This document shows, one piece after another, positions 18,455-28,806 of a stretch of DNA of 30,301 bases (its first letter is position 1; the number at the start of each line of letters is the position of its first letter). The notes below the pieces were generated by a model. That model searched no databases. It saw only the letters and a list, made by a program, of their open reading frames with translations, and had not been told where the DNA came from. Location: the NCBI RefSeq assembly GCF_000281045.1, contig NW_008246088.1:191565-221865 (forward strand). Reading direction: 5' to 3'. Source of the stretch: Saprolegnia diclina VS20 (taxonomy: Eukaryota > Oomycota > Saprolegniomycetes > Saprolegniales > Saprolegniaceae). Position numbers and translations under genes: made by a program.

Positions 18455-20059
18455 ATGCCCAAGCCGCGGATCCTCGTGCTCGGCGGCGTCGGCATGATTG
18501 GCCGCAACTTTGTCAAGCACTGCGTCGACCACGACCTCTGCAGCTACATCCGCGTCGCCGACAAGTCGATGCCCGAGATCTCGTACTTCAAGTAAGTCTT
18601 CCTCCTTGTTTCTCGACCTCATGAATTGCTGCGAATAGCCCGAGCCACAAGGCGGCGTTCGCGTCCGACGTTGTCGAGTACGTCCAAGCCGACCTCACGC
18701 GCGACGCCCACGTCGAGAAGGCCTTCAAGGCCGAGGTGGGGCCGTACGACTATGTCTTCAACCTCGCCGGCGAGACCAAGTGCTCGCAGCCCGAAGCCGT
18801 GTACAGCGCCAAGGTACACCACGCCTCCGTCTCGTCGCATATACCTTCATGGAATGCTCACAGTGCCGAGACCTCTCGATCAAATGCGGTACGTGGGGCT
18901 CGCACCGCGCACCATTTGCATACGAGGCGAGTAGCGGCCAAAGCTCAGGAGCTCGACGTCAAGATGTTTGTCGAGGTCTCGACCGCGTTCGTGTACAAGT
19001 CGCAGACCAAGGCGCCGGCGACCGAAGACGCAGTGCTTGATCCGTGGACGCTCCAAGCCAAATTCAAGCTCCAAGTACATCGCTCGACCGGTAGTAGGGC
19101 TCATCTCTCTGGCACTAGGCAGAGGACGCGCTTCGAGCCATGACGGGGCTCAACGTTGTGTTTGTGCGCCCAGCGACCGTACGTGACGGTTGGTCTCTGC
19201 TTGCACCTATCGTGACGAGTAGGTCTACGGACCTGGCGACGTCATGGGGCTCATGCCTCGCATCGTCTGCGCTGCCTCGTACGACATGATGGCATTTTGC
19301 GCAACATACTTATTGGGAAGCATAGGTACGTCCAGCTCCAGGAAAAGATGAAGCTGCTCTGGGACGAAGAGCTGCGCGTCAACACGGTGCGTCAGAGACA
19401 CTTGGATGGCGATCCTCAGAGACCGAATTAGGTTCATGTGATGGACGTGGTGCGGGCGCTCTGGCACGTGGCGACGCATGGTGAGGCGAGTCACGTCTAC
19501 AACGTCGCCGACAAGAACGACACGAGTACGACACTGTAGCATCACAGGCTATGACGCGGTGTGCGTAGACCAAGGCAAGCTCAACGCGCTCCTCGGCCCG
19601 CTCTTTGGCATCGACACGGGCTTCATCGGCAAGCTCATCTCGAACCTCGCGCGTGTACGCCTCGCTCAAACCATCGAATATGGCTTACTTGTACTGGACC
19701 CGTAGCTCCGGCTCGGCGACGTCGTCGACGATGTCAACGACAAGCACATGAAGCCGTGGTCGGACCTCTGCAGCGTACGATGCTCTGGATGCGCCAAGCT
19801 GCAACAACGTGCGTAGGTACATGGCGTGACCAACACGCCGCTGACGCCGTACTTGGACAAGGAGCTGCTCGCGCACCACCAGCTCTACATCAACGGCGCC
19901 AAGCTCGAAGCAATTGGGTTCGAGTACATGTACCCACTGGTGCGCCCATCTCGCCTACGTAGCGCATCCTCTTCATCTGTGTAGCTCACCATCGACGAGC
20001 TCCGTGACGTCATTGAGGGCGCGATCGCCCAGCGCATCTTCCCGCCGATCCTCGCGTGA
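18455..20059 (+). CDS. Extended short-chain dehydrogenase/NAD-dependent epimerase-like protein
   Basis: Twelve exons: 18455-18591, 18639-18813, 18864-18888, 18935-19074, 19119-19178, 19223-19278, 19326-19386, 19432-19525, 19569-19654, 19706-19774, 19817-19939 and 19985-20059, giving 366 residues. A Rossmann fold opens the protein with LVLGGVGMIGRNF. It is followed by the acidic VADKS turn, VFNLAGETK, FVEVSTAFVY and VRPATVYGPGDVMG, all typical of NAD(P)-sugar epimerases and dehydratases. The C-terminal half (EKMKLLWDEELRVNTVHVMDV, then NVADKN and the KHMKPWSDLC segment) supports a eukaryotic epimerase-like subfamily of unknown substrate. The catalytic YxxxK is not evident; the equivalent region reads PWTLQAKFKLQ. 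Exon 3 is only 25 nt. Introns are 42-51 nt. The first has the only GTAAGT donor in the window. The product is probably cytosolic. Confidence 0.85.
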
Positions 20060-20569
20060 GCGGCTGCCAGGGTGCCACGTGGGAAGCTGCAAGCGCCCAC
20101 CTGGCTCCGCGAAACCATACTTCATATACTACTTGGCGCGCTTCAACACGGCAAATAGTGTATCAAATCGATTGCAGGCACTCGATGCGCTCGAGCGACG
20201 CAGTTGGTTTCATTGCGATGTAGACAACGACTAGATGCTCGTACAACCAAGGTGGCGGGGTATCGGTAGGCGTCACGCGCGCGTCGTCGTGCCTGTGTTC
20301 ATTGCATACACTATTTGCATCCCACCTGTGGAAAAGCATAATTGTATAAATGCATACGCTGCGTGTATTTATGAGCTCCGGAAAAAGACCGGGGTCGCAC
20401 CCACTTGGCGGACTATTTTATAGGTTGATGTTTGTATGACCATGCGCTTATTTGAATTAAATTGCGTGGCAATGGGTAGAGGGTCCGCCAGTTGGCGAGA
20501 CTCATACTGAAACCAAGTGACTTGCGCGACTGAATTGGGCCACCTTGGCGGATTCGACCACACGAAGAG
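20060..20569. other. Intergenic region
   Basis: 510 bases between two plus-strand genes. It is more AT-rich than the flanking coding sequence, with short TATA-like strings near 20343 and 20417. I see no gene, RNA or repeat. Confidence 0.5.
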
Positions 20570-22172
20570 ATGGCGGCAATGGCGCACAAGGAGGAATGGC
20601 CGACGTCGGCCGAGGACTACAACGTCATCGAGAAGATCGGCCAGGTGCTGCGGCGCTGTGACGCTGGCGGCTCATGGCCATGGCTGTAGGGCGCCTTCGC
20701 CAAGGTCATGAAGGCCTACTGCAAGCCCAAGGACGTGTTTGTCGCGATCAAGATCATGGACCTCGAGAAGATCACGACGAGCTTTGAGGACATCCGGGTA
20801 CACTACATCAGCGCAAGCCATGGCCAGTGATGCAACGGCGTGGCGATGCTAGGCCGAAGTCCAGACGATGAAGATGACCAACCACCCGAACGTCCTCAAC
20901 TGCTATTGCAGGTACGGCCATCCCGCATTCGCCATGTTGGGCTCACGATACATCGATAGCTTTGTGCACAAGGATCAATTGTGGCTTGTCATGCAGCTCA
21001 TGAACAAGGGCTCGTGTTTGCATGCCATGAACCAGCTCAAGAAGAAGTCACTCGGCGAAGGCATGAAGGTACCGGCTCTTGGCCAGTCGATCCCCTTAAG
21101 ATGTCATGCGCTTCCAGGAGGAACTCCTCGCCGTCATTCTCAAGGAGACGCTTCAAGGCCTTCAGTACTTTCATGAGAATGGGCAGATCCACCGGTACAC
21201 GCCCGTGTCCACCTCGAGAAGCACTCATATGTGTTGGATAGCGACATCAAGGCCGGAAACATTCTCTTGGACAGCAATGGCCACGTCGTGATTGCTGACT
21301 TTGGCGTCTCGGGCTGGATGATGGAAGGCGGCGATCGTCGCAAGAACCGCCAGGTGGATGCGCCGTGCTCGACCTCGTCCTGAACGCACTCCTGTCCTAG
21401 ACGTTTGTGGGTACGCCGTGCTGGATGGCGCCAGAAGTCATGGAGCAAGTGCGCGGCTACGACTACAAGGCCGACATTTGGTCGTTTGGTATCACTGCCC
21501 TCGAGCTCGCCAAGGGCTACGCGCCGTACGCCCGGTACCAGCCCATGAAGGTACTACTACGTCTTGTCGATCGACGCAGCTTCTTACATTCGCCACACCA
21601 GGTGCTGTTGCTGACGCTGCAGGAAGACCCGCCGTCGCTCCGAACCTATGACGTACGCGCGTCACTCGTCGACGACGATTGGACTCATTCTCTTGTAGGA
21701 CGATGGCACGGGGCATCAGTTTTCGCGTCATTTCAAGGACATGGTGCGTCTTTGCTTACAGAAGGACCCGGCCAAGCGGTACGACGACCGTCCCTTGGAT
21801 GGCCCTATGGACACGTTGACTAGGCCGTCGACGTCGACGCTCCTCAAGCACCATTTTTTTAAGAAGGCGGGCACGTGCCCGTTTCTGGCGGCCGAGCTGC
21901 TCTCCAAGGTCGACGACATTGGCGAGAGCTCAATGAGCGCGCAGTCGCTCCCAGGGTACTACAGTTGGCGTGCGTATTCCTCTTGATATATGATGTTTAG
22001 GTCGGGCCCGCTCTACTCCAAGGAGAGCGCGGATGAAGCCAAGTACGTGCCGGGCACGACGTGGGTCTTTGACGACGAAGACGACAAGCCAAAGGGCGCC
22101 GTTGACGATGACATGGACGACTTTGCGTCCCAGTTTGACAAGGTCAGCGGCGAGACGTACCGGAAAGACTAG
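20570..22172 (+). CDS. STE20-family protein kinase, OSR1/SPAK-like
   Basis: Eleven exons: 20570-20644, 20690-20797, 20853-20911, 20960-21068, 21118-21194, 21242-21353, 21401-21550, 21602-21652, 21699-21778, 21824-21955 and 22001-22172, giving 374 residues. The kinase domain is complete. It has the glycine loop IGQGAFAKV, ATP lysine in [24 protein letters not shown], catalytic [21 protein letters not shown], and the OSR1/SPAK hallmark [20 protein letters not shown], then [13 protein letters not shown] and [12 protein letters not shown]. In animals these kinases, activated by WNK kinases, phosphorylate cation-chloride cotransporters in the cytosol. The C-terminal docking (PF2/CCT) domain is absent; the chain ends in an acidic tail ([20 protein letters not shown]). 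The ancestral role in oomycetes is not known to me. Introns are 45-55 nt. ATG 20570 places the kinase domain about 17 residues in. Confidence 0.9.
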
Positions 22173-23201
22173 TCGACGCAAATAGTTCAAGTAACCCAAT
22201 ATGGACACATGAGTTTCTACTTGCGAGTTGTGTGCACATGCCCTGCACGTTTTCACGGCTGTTGAACATCATGAGAGTTCGGTTGACATCTCTATCGTCA
22301 GCCCGAGGATTAGGGTCGCTTTGCTTGGAGTTGTTGGAGGCGGTGCGATGCATCATTGGCAGCACGATGACAGGAATTAAATTCGAATTACATTTTAGTT
22401 GATGCGGAGCGACTAAGATTTAGTCAATTCAATACGGAATGTCGGCACCGCCGGACAGACAACTGCAGGCACCATTTTAGTACTTCTACAGTCCCCTGGG
22501 CGACGTCGCGAGAGCAGCGATGAGCTGACACTGCGCAAGCGACGTCGGCGATGCCAAGTTGGTTTTGTGCTTGCTTGACCCTGCCACTCCACAGTACTTT
22601 GGACAGTGACAGTAACGCCTATACAAGCACGGTCTCTCGACTGCTCTACTCTTCTTCTACTTGCTTAGTCGTCATCGGTCCTATTTGCAAATGAGAATCT
22701 CAATGAGAAATCCGGACAAACGATTGGCTGCGGCGTTGCCTCTCAATCTCAATGTGCAAAATGCATTCTCAGAGGTTTTCAACCGTCGATGATCCGGATA
22801 CTAGGTTACGTATCCGGATGATCTCGCAACAAGAATGTTGGTAGACAGGACACGAGCCAAAAATGTTGAAATTTTCTCGGTCGCTTCATGGAGCCTCCAC
22901 CTCGGACAAAGCGACTACGACTACAGCTACTAGTACCTACTAGTACAACTACGGAATAGCTCCACCCCATTCGAGGGGCACAGCCGGAACGAGCTTAAAT
23001 GTTAGAGCCCGAATCGAGTCGAGCACAATTGTCTTGCGCAAGAATCGAGTCTATTAGCACAAGACCACATCGCGTAGACGGGCGAAGCGCGATGTTGGTT
23101 CTCTTTCATGGGGATCTGGGCACAGACATGCTCTGCATGTGGCAGCAGCAGTGGCATTGGCATATTCATACTCGATGTTAATATATAGAGACGTGGTGCG
23201 G
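22173..23201. other. Intergenic, 1 kb, no gene seen
   Basis: This gap lies between the convergent STE20 kinase (+) and AP2 gene (-). No open frame shows codon bias or a domain. It contains a perfect 10-bp inverted repeat at 22792-22819 and a short direct repeat of CTACTAGTAC near 22928-22947. Its base composition is less GC-rich than the genes. Confidence 0.5.
22792..22819. repeat. 10-bp perfect inverted repeat (ATCCGGATAC ... GTATCCGGAT)
   Basis: The arms 22792-22801 and 22810-22819 are perfectly complementary around an 8-base spacer. The arm core TCCGGA is itself palindromic. It could be a dimer-binding site or a small hairpin in the 3' flank of the kinase or AP2 gene. Function is unknown. 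Confidence 0.6.
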
Positions 23202-25866
23202 CTAGACTGCCCGCTCGGGCTGCCGCAGTCGTTCTTGTCCGCAGTTGGTCTTGGACGCGTTGACCGCGAGCATACCGCACGCATTCGCAGCGCGTCGAAT
23301 GTGGCGCGAGACCGGCGGCACGACGAGCAACACGAGCGCGAGGACGTTGAGGACGACGCAGCTGACAAACCCGAGCAGGTTCAGCGGCGTTTTCAGCACA
23401 ATAAAGTACACGTGGCGGCGCGCCATGCCACTGCGCGACTCGATGCGGTCCAAGAGCGCGTGGCCGGCCTCGCGCGGACTGAGTGAGTTGGCAAAATACA
23501 GATCCATGTCGGCCACGCCGTCCGCGAGCTGGAGGGCGCTTTGGAGCGCAAGTAGCGACACGGGCAACAGCAAGAGATGGACGACGAGGAACGCTAGGCT
23601 CACAGGAATGTTGATGACGCCATACGCCAAGAGGACGGGCGCAAACTGTGCCTTCCACGCCTCGTCGTCGGCCGTCGGCGCCTTGTCCGCGACCGGGTGC
23701 TGCGGGAGGTCGCGGGCGACAGCCGACGCCGCCATCGGCGCCGTCTTGGGCGACGCCAGACGCGTGTACGTCACGGGCGGCAGCACCTCGTTGGTGTTGT
23801 TGGTGTTGTCATGGGTGCTACTTGACGAGGCCGAGGCCGAAAGCACCGTGGTCGATGTTGGCGCAGGTGGCGGTACACCATCCTTCTTCTCGGGCACGTG
23901 GTCCATGGCCGCTTCGTCTTCGTCGTTAAAGTCGTCGTCGTTGAGGTCCTCAAAGGACTCGCCGGCTTCCGCCCACTTGATCTTGTTGAGGTCGATGGGC
24001 GTTTCCAGGACGATACTCGACACTTGGCGCTCAAACTTGGCGAGGTTGATGCGCTGCTTCTTCTTCTCGGGCACGCCAAGCATGTACAAGACGTCTTCGT
24101 CGTCCTTCTTTTGCTTTTGCCGGAGCAGCGTGCGTGTGCTCTGAATGTCAAACCGGTTGGACGTGATCGCCGCCGACCGCTCAAAGGTGGCGCCGTCCGA
24201 CGACGTGTAGACCACAATCTGCACAACGTAGTTGAGGTCGTCGCTGTCGTTGTCGTCGACGCGGCGCTTCTTGGGCAGCTCCGCGTCAAACTTCCACACC
24301 TCAGGTAGAAAGTACACGTTGGTCGTCGACGGACTCATGTCGCTGGTTGCACCCAACGTCCACGACTGCTGGAGCGCATGGACACCGGCGCTCGAGAGCG
24401 ACAGCGGCGCGTCCGCATCGACGGGCTTGGCGACTGTCTGGCAGCGCGCGAGCACGAGGAGGTGGGCGGGCGGCGCCGGGTGCGACACGCGGACCTTGAC
24501 CGGCGCGCGACACACGCCCTTCCCTGCATGTTCGAGGCCGTGCATCTTGGCTTCGTAGTAGTTGCCGTGCTCGCGGCAGTACGGAAAGCACTGGAGGTTC
24601 TTGCGGTCGTTGCGGAAGTACTTGCGCAGAAAGACCGTCTCGAGCACGACGCTGACCTGCGGGTCAAACTCCGAGAGCTGCCCGCCGGCGTTCTGGAACG
24701 TGTCGAGGAGCTCGAACGACGAGCTCGCGTGGAGGAGGCGCGAGAGCGAGTCGCGCGCTTCGAGCGAGTGCGACAGCGTCTCAAAGAGCTGCGGGTTGTC
24801 CAAGTGCATGGGCGACAGCGTCTTCCCGGCGGCGTTGGCGGTCGCATTGAGGAGCGTCGAGAGAACATCGTCGTCAGGTAGTGACGACGACGACATGTGG
24901 TAGATCGGGACGGGCTCCTCCTTGATCGCGATCGAGTCAACGTCCTCCATGTGTTGCTGGACTTCAAACGACGACATGGAGAGGTACGGGACGCGGCCCA
25001 TGGTGGTCGTCGGTTGCTTCGGCTCGTGGTGCACTTCGGGCGACGCAAAGGTAAAGTCGTCGTCCGTCATGAAGTCCTCCAAGGCTTGGTTGCTCGGGTC
25101 GGCCTCGCCGTCCGTCTCGTCCTTGATCTCGTAGCTCATTGGCACGACGAGGCGCGGCGCCACGTCGTTGCACTTGCACATCTTCTTGGTCCATGCGAGA
25201 CCGAGCGAGTTGGTGTACTGGTCGCAGCTCGGGCAAAAGTTGGCGTACTTGACGTACTTTTCCGGGACATTCTCCTTGAGGTACGCATCGTACGCGCGCG
25301 CGGCCTCTTCCTGCGTCCGGCACGTGTTGATGATGCGCTTCGAGCTGTACTTGGCGCCCCACGCGGTCTTGCTCGTGCGCGTCACGCCACGGTACAGCGA
25401 GGTCTACACTCCGATCTTAGCCGTCGAGTTCATGCGCCATCGTGCTACTACCTTGCCGTTGGTCATCATGCCGTCGTTCATGGTCTGGTGCGGCCTCTTG
25501 CTCGCCGGGTTGCTGCTCGTGGTCGAGGATGCGGTCGAGGATGGGCTCCAGCGACCGGCGTCTGACGTCGTCGTCGTCGTCGCCGAGTAGTCGCTTTCTT
25601 CGGACGTGTAGCCGGCTAGTGACGGTGATTCGGGATACGTCGGTGGTCGCGGCACGTGGATCGTCGTCGATGTGCTCGTGTCCTGCTTGGGAAAGATGCC
25701 TACAGACGCACCATGAGCACACAGGCCGCCACGTCATGAGATTGCCGTTGAAGAAGTCGGGGTCGTAGTCGAACTCGTCGAGCTCCTCGAGGTTCTGTGT
25801 CTCGAGCTGGTTGTTCATCGCTCGGGTCTTGCAAAGTACGTGCCGCTTGATGGCGGCGGCTAGCAT
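23202..25866 (-). CDS. AP2/ERF-domain protein with C-terminal transmembrane region
   Basis: Exons 25866-25723, 25682-25452 and 25403-23202 give 858 residues. The N-terminus is acidic, then Ser/Thr-rich and likely disordered. Exon 3 opens with an AP2-type DNA-binding domain (about 126-185): SLYRGVTRTSKTAWGAKYS, then TCRTQEEAARAYDAYL. It runs into a CxxC pair and further Cys residues that could bind zinc. A long central region has DDD/EEP acidic stretches, a conserved-looking block around VFLRKYFRNDRKNLQCFPYC, and basic KKRR and KKKQR signals. Two hydrophobic hairpins lie near residues 709-743 and 791-823. One open 2.2-kb exon covers AP2 to membrane part, so they are one protein in this model. 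It may be a membrane-tethered transcription factor released by cleavage (inference). ATG 25818 is an alternative start. The donor after exon 1 is not certain. Confidence 0.75.
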
Positions 25867-26336
25867 CAACTCTCGCAGGTTGCCCGCCTTCTATTCGCGC
25901 TTTGTATGCATCTCCAGTGTCCAACAGGCGCCGGCTCTGTCAGACGCTGGAAGAACCTCTGGCATTTTATACTTGCTGGGACACGGCACTGGCTTCTCTA
26001 CGTGCCATCTGATCGGCGGCCTGGCTCTTCCGTGCACGCCGCCATCGTCGGCGCCAGCGCGCAGCAACAAGGCCATTATTGGTAGCGGTGCATGTACGGG
26101 CGCCGATTCTGCGACATTGCATCGCCATCGAGAGGCATGCCCATGTAGTGCGCTGTATGACTGTGAGGCACTGGCCTCCGTGGGCATGCACAGCCCTGCA
26201 GCCTGGAGACGACGACAGTGGAGCGGAGATTCGCTTGCGGTGGAAAAGCGCAGAGCTCGTCTCAAGGCTGGCTTCAGTTATCGTGGAGGTCTATTTTAAG
26301 GCAAAGAGATGTCACCGGGCTTGATCAATCGCCAAG
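25867..26336. other. Divergent intergenic region
   Basis: 470 bases between the AP2 gene start (-) and the first receptor-like gene (+). It presumably holds both promoters. Frames crossing it show no domain, and I see no repeat or RNA gene. Confidence 0.5.
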
Positions 26337-28433
26337 ATGACAGACATTAGCGCGAGTGTCGTGGGGCCGCTCTGGCAGGCGCAGCGCGTCTCGTCCTTCC
26401 AGAACCTCACGCGCAGCCTCGACCGGCAGACGACCACGATGCGCGTGCTCTGGGTCGCGGCGGCACTCATGCATGTCATCGCCGGCGCCTTTCTCGGTGG
26501 CATGGCGTTTGGCCACTTTTACTTGACGCAGCCGTCGCTCGGCTACGACTATGTGACGGTGCTGCACCTCTACCGCCCCGTGCTCACGACGGTGGTCACC
26601 TTTGGTGCACTCGCGACCCTCCACGGTCTTCGCTTGCTGCACATGCTGCTCCGCGCGCTCAAGCCGCCGCACCGCATCGCCACCTCGAGCAAGAGCTCGA
26701 ACTCACGCAGCTCGGAGACGGGCGGGTTGCAGCACATTGTGCGCTCGGGGTGGCGGCACCTCCGGCTCATCGGCGTCCATGGCCCGTACTTTGAAGTCAA
26801 GGTGGCTTTTCGGCACCTCTTGGTGTCGAGCACGAACACGTACCGCGCGTACCGGACCGCGCTCCTCGTGGGCGACCCGGCCATCAACACAACCGTCTCG
26901 GTCGTCTTGTGTCTCTACGGGCTGGGCCTTCCGCTCCTATGGATAGCGACACAACGCACGTCGAAAGCGAGCCGGCGGCTCTGGACGAGCCTCGTGCACG
27001 TGGCTCTGAACTTTGGCATGAACATCCTACTGCCCATGTGGGTACTCGCGCCGTACGTTGACTTTTTCATTCGACCCGACGCGCTCGAGCTGCAGTACCA
27101 AGACACGTACTACCCGATTGGCATTGCGATCTGCCAGACGGTCCTCATCACGTCGCTTCTGGACTATGGGCTCATGGTCTTTACGCAGCTCTTCCTCTTC
27201 TCGGCGCTCTACGACTTTGTCGCGTGCTTTTGCAGCAAGCGGCGGCTCACAGCAAGCGAGCTTGTCGCGGACGAAGCCCACCTCCGCGAGGCGCTCAACG
27301 TTGTCCGCGGCCGCCTCCTCTCGGTGAGCCTCAATGCGAAAAGGCGGCTCGTGCCAACTCGCAAAATTGGCTTTTTCCCGCGCCAAGCCACCGCAGTTGT
27401 TGCGTTTGATGTCACGTCGGCCATCTTTCGCAAGTCGACGCGCAAGCATTCGTCGTATATGACGCTCTGTCTTGGTTACAGCATCCTCGTGGGGTATCTG
27501 CTCACGATTGTGTGGGGCCTTGCGATCCTCGGCCTCAACTTTGTGCCGTGGTACGACGTCCATTGCCCGCGGAGCTGCCTCGCGCGCACGCGGCCGTGGT
27601 TTAGCCGCACGTGCGCGTGCTTGACGCTCGAGGCGACGTGCGATCCGGCTTCGAATATGCTCGACCTCGACTTTGCCGTTGTGAGTCCGACGTCCGTGGT
27701 GTTTCTCATCATCTCGCACTGCCCGCAGCTTTCGATTCCAACCAAAGTGTCGAGCTTGCTCAACCTTGTCGGGCTCTTGATATACAACTCGACGTTGACG
27801 ACGTGGCCCGAGAACGTGAGTGTGACGCAGTTCAAGCGCTTTTCGTACGCGATGATCGTGAGCACCAACATGACGACGCTGCCGCTCGGGCTCCTCACGG
27901 CGCCGTCGAGCTCGTTCATTGACTTGGAGGTATCGCACTCGAACCTCCACGACCTCGGGCTCGGAGTGAGCTACTTTGAGACGCTCTCGGTTGTCTACCT
28001 CGAGCACTGCGCATTTCGCGAGTACCCGGCTGAGCTCGTGGTGCATGCGAGCTTGAGCGGATTCTCGCTCGTGCACAATCTGCTCACTTCTATTCCAGAC
28101 AATCTGTCCTTTCCGGCCTTGATGTACCTCGGCGTCTCGGGCAACGCGATGCTTGGCGACTTGCCCGACGTAATCTTCAACCAATCCTCGTTGTCGCAAG
28201 TCGCTTTGGAGGCCACGAACGTGACGCGCCTTCCGTCACCCACCGTATTTGGTCCCAACCTCAGTGTGCTGGCGATGAGCGGCACGCCCTACTGTCTCCG
28301 AAATGACACAGCACCGAAGGACGAGGGCATTGTTGTCTGTGACGTCGGAGATTACGTCGACGGCTACTTTCCCTTTGCCCAGATTGTCGCCCAGCGCGCA
28401 GCGACTTTCGATTTTTTGTACTATGAGGGATAA
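26337..28433 (+). CDS. Polytopic membrane protein with cysteine-rich leucine-rich ectodomain (copy 1)
   Basis: Single exon, 698 residues; I know no named family. About six hydrophobic helices are seen: near 35-60, 82-105, 182-202, 216-240, 258-290 and 362-395. A cluster follows with spacing C-x3-C-x11-C-x-C-x6-C (CPRSC ... TCACLTLEATC). The last 250 residues are irregular leucine-rich repeats with many NxS/T sites (FIDLEVSHSNLHDLGLG, SLVHNLLTSIPDNLSF, VALEATNVTRLPS), so they probably face outside or a lumen. A basic cytosolic loop lies between helices 5 and 6. This layout suggests a receptor or adhesion protein with an LRR sensing domain; no kinase is present. The next gene is a paralogue in the same orientation with the same cysteine spacing, so the pair arose by tandem duplication. 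Confidence 0.85.
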   Translation: MTDISASVVGPLWQAQRVSSFQNLTRSLDRQTTTMRVLWVAAALMHVIAGAFLGGMAFGHFYLTQPSLGYDYVTVLHLYRPVLTTVVTFGALATLHGLRLLHMLLRALKPPHRIATSSKSSNSRSSETGGLQHIVRSGWRHLRLIGVHGPYFEVKVAFRHLLVSSTNTYRAYRTALLVGDPAINTTVSVVLCLYGLGLPLLWIATQRTSKASRRLWTSLVHVALNFGMNILLPMWVLAPYVDFFIRPDALELQYQDTYYPIGIAICQTVLITSLLDYGLMVFTQLFLFSALYDFVACFCSKRRLTASELVADEAHLREALNVVRGRLLSVSLNAKRRLVPTRKIGFFPRQATAVVAFDVTSAIFRKSTRKHSSYMTLCLGYSILVGYLLTIVWGLAILGLNFVPWYDVHCPRSCLARTRPWFSRTCACLTLEATCDPASNMLDLDFAVVSPTSVVFLIISHCPQLSIPTKVSSLLNLVGLLIYNSTLTTWPENVSVTQFKRFSYAMIVSTNMTTLPLGLLTAPSSSFIDLEVSHSNLHDLGLGVSYFETLSVVYLEHCAFREYPAELVVHASLSGFSLVHNLLTSIPDNLSFPALMYLGVSGNAMLGDLPDVIFNQSSLSQVALEATNVTRLPSPTVFGPNLSVLAMSGTPYCLRNDTAPKDEGIVVCDVGDYVDGYFPFAQIVAQRAATFDFLYYEG

Positions 28434-28806
28434 CTAGTCACGATCGACTACTCCTCTAGTCGACGCTATCTCTCTGCATCTGTAGTCGTTTCGAACGGTA
28501 CGCGTGTGGTCGCGTCAAACGCCGGTGCCACGTGGGTAGAGCTATCGATGACTCATCTCATATGTCACATGCGTTCTACAATGCCATTCCCACCGACAGG
28601 ACCTAAGTCGACCATTGTCTCGTGCTCTGGTCATGTCTAGTACTTTACTAAACGCTTGGGTGACCGAGTCGACAGTGGCGTCGTCACGGTTAGGTCCATC
28701 GGTTGGGCCTGAGATGGGCGCCAGTGAAATGCCAATTTAGTTGGTTAATGTGCTATTTCCAGCTCGATGAGAGCAGTCGTTGGTTGTACACAGCATTTCG
28801 CCCACG
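28434..28806. other. Intergenic region between tandem paralogues
   Basis: 373 bases with no coding pattern. In-frame TGA at 28768-28770 fixes the start of the next gene to ATG 28807 or later. I see no repeat shared with the upstream flank of copy 1. Confidence 0.5.

Noticed and set aside
25811-26299. 162-residue plus-strand frame upstream of receptor-like copy 1
   Set aside because: It starts inside the AP2 first exon on the opposite strand and shows no domain or codon bias. It is better read as the divergent promoter region.
27027-28199. 390-residue minus-strand frame opposite receptor-like copy 1
   Set aside because: Charged low-complexity antisense translation. The plus strand has helices, cysteine spacing and a paralogue that support it.
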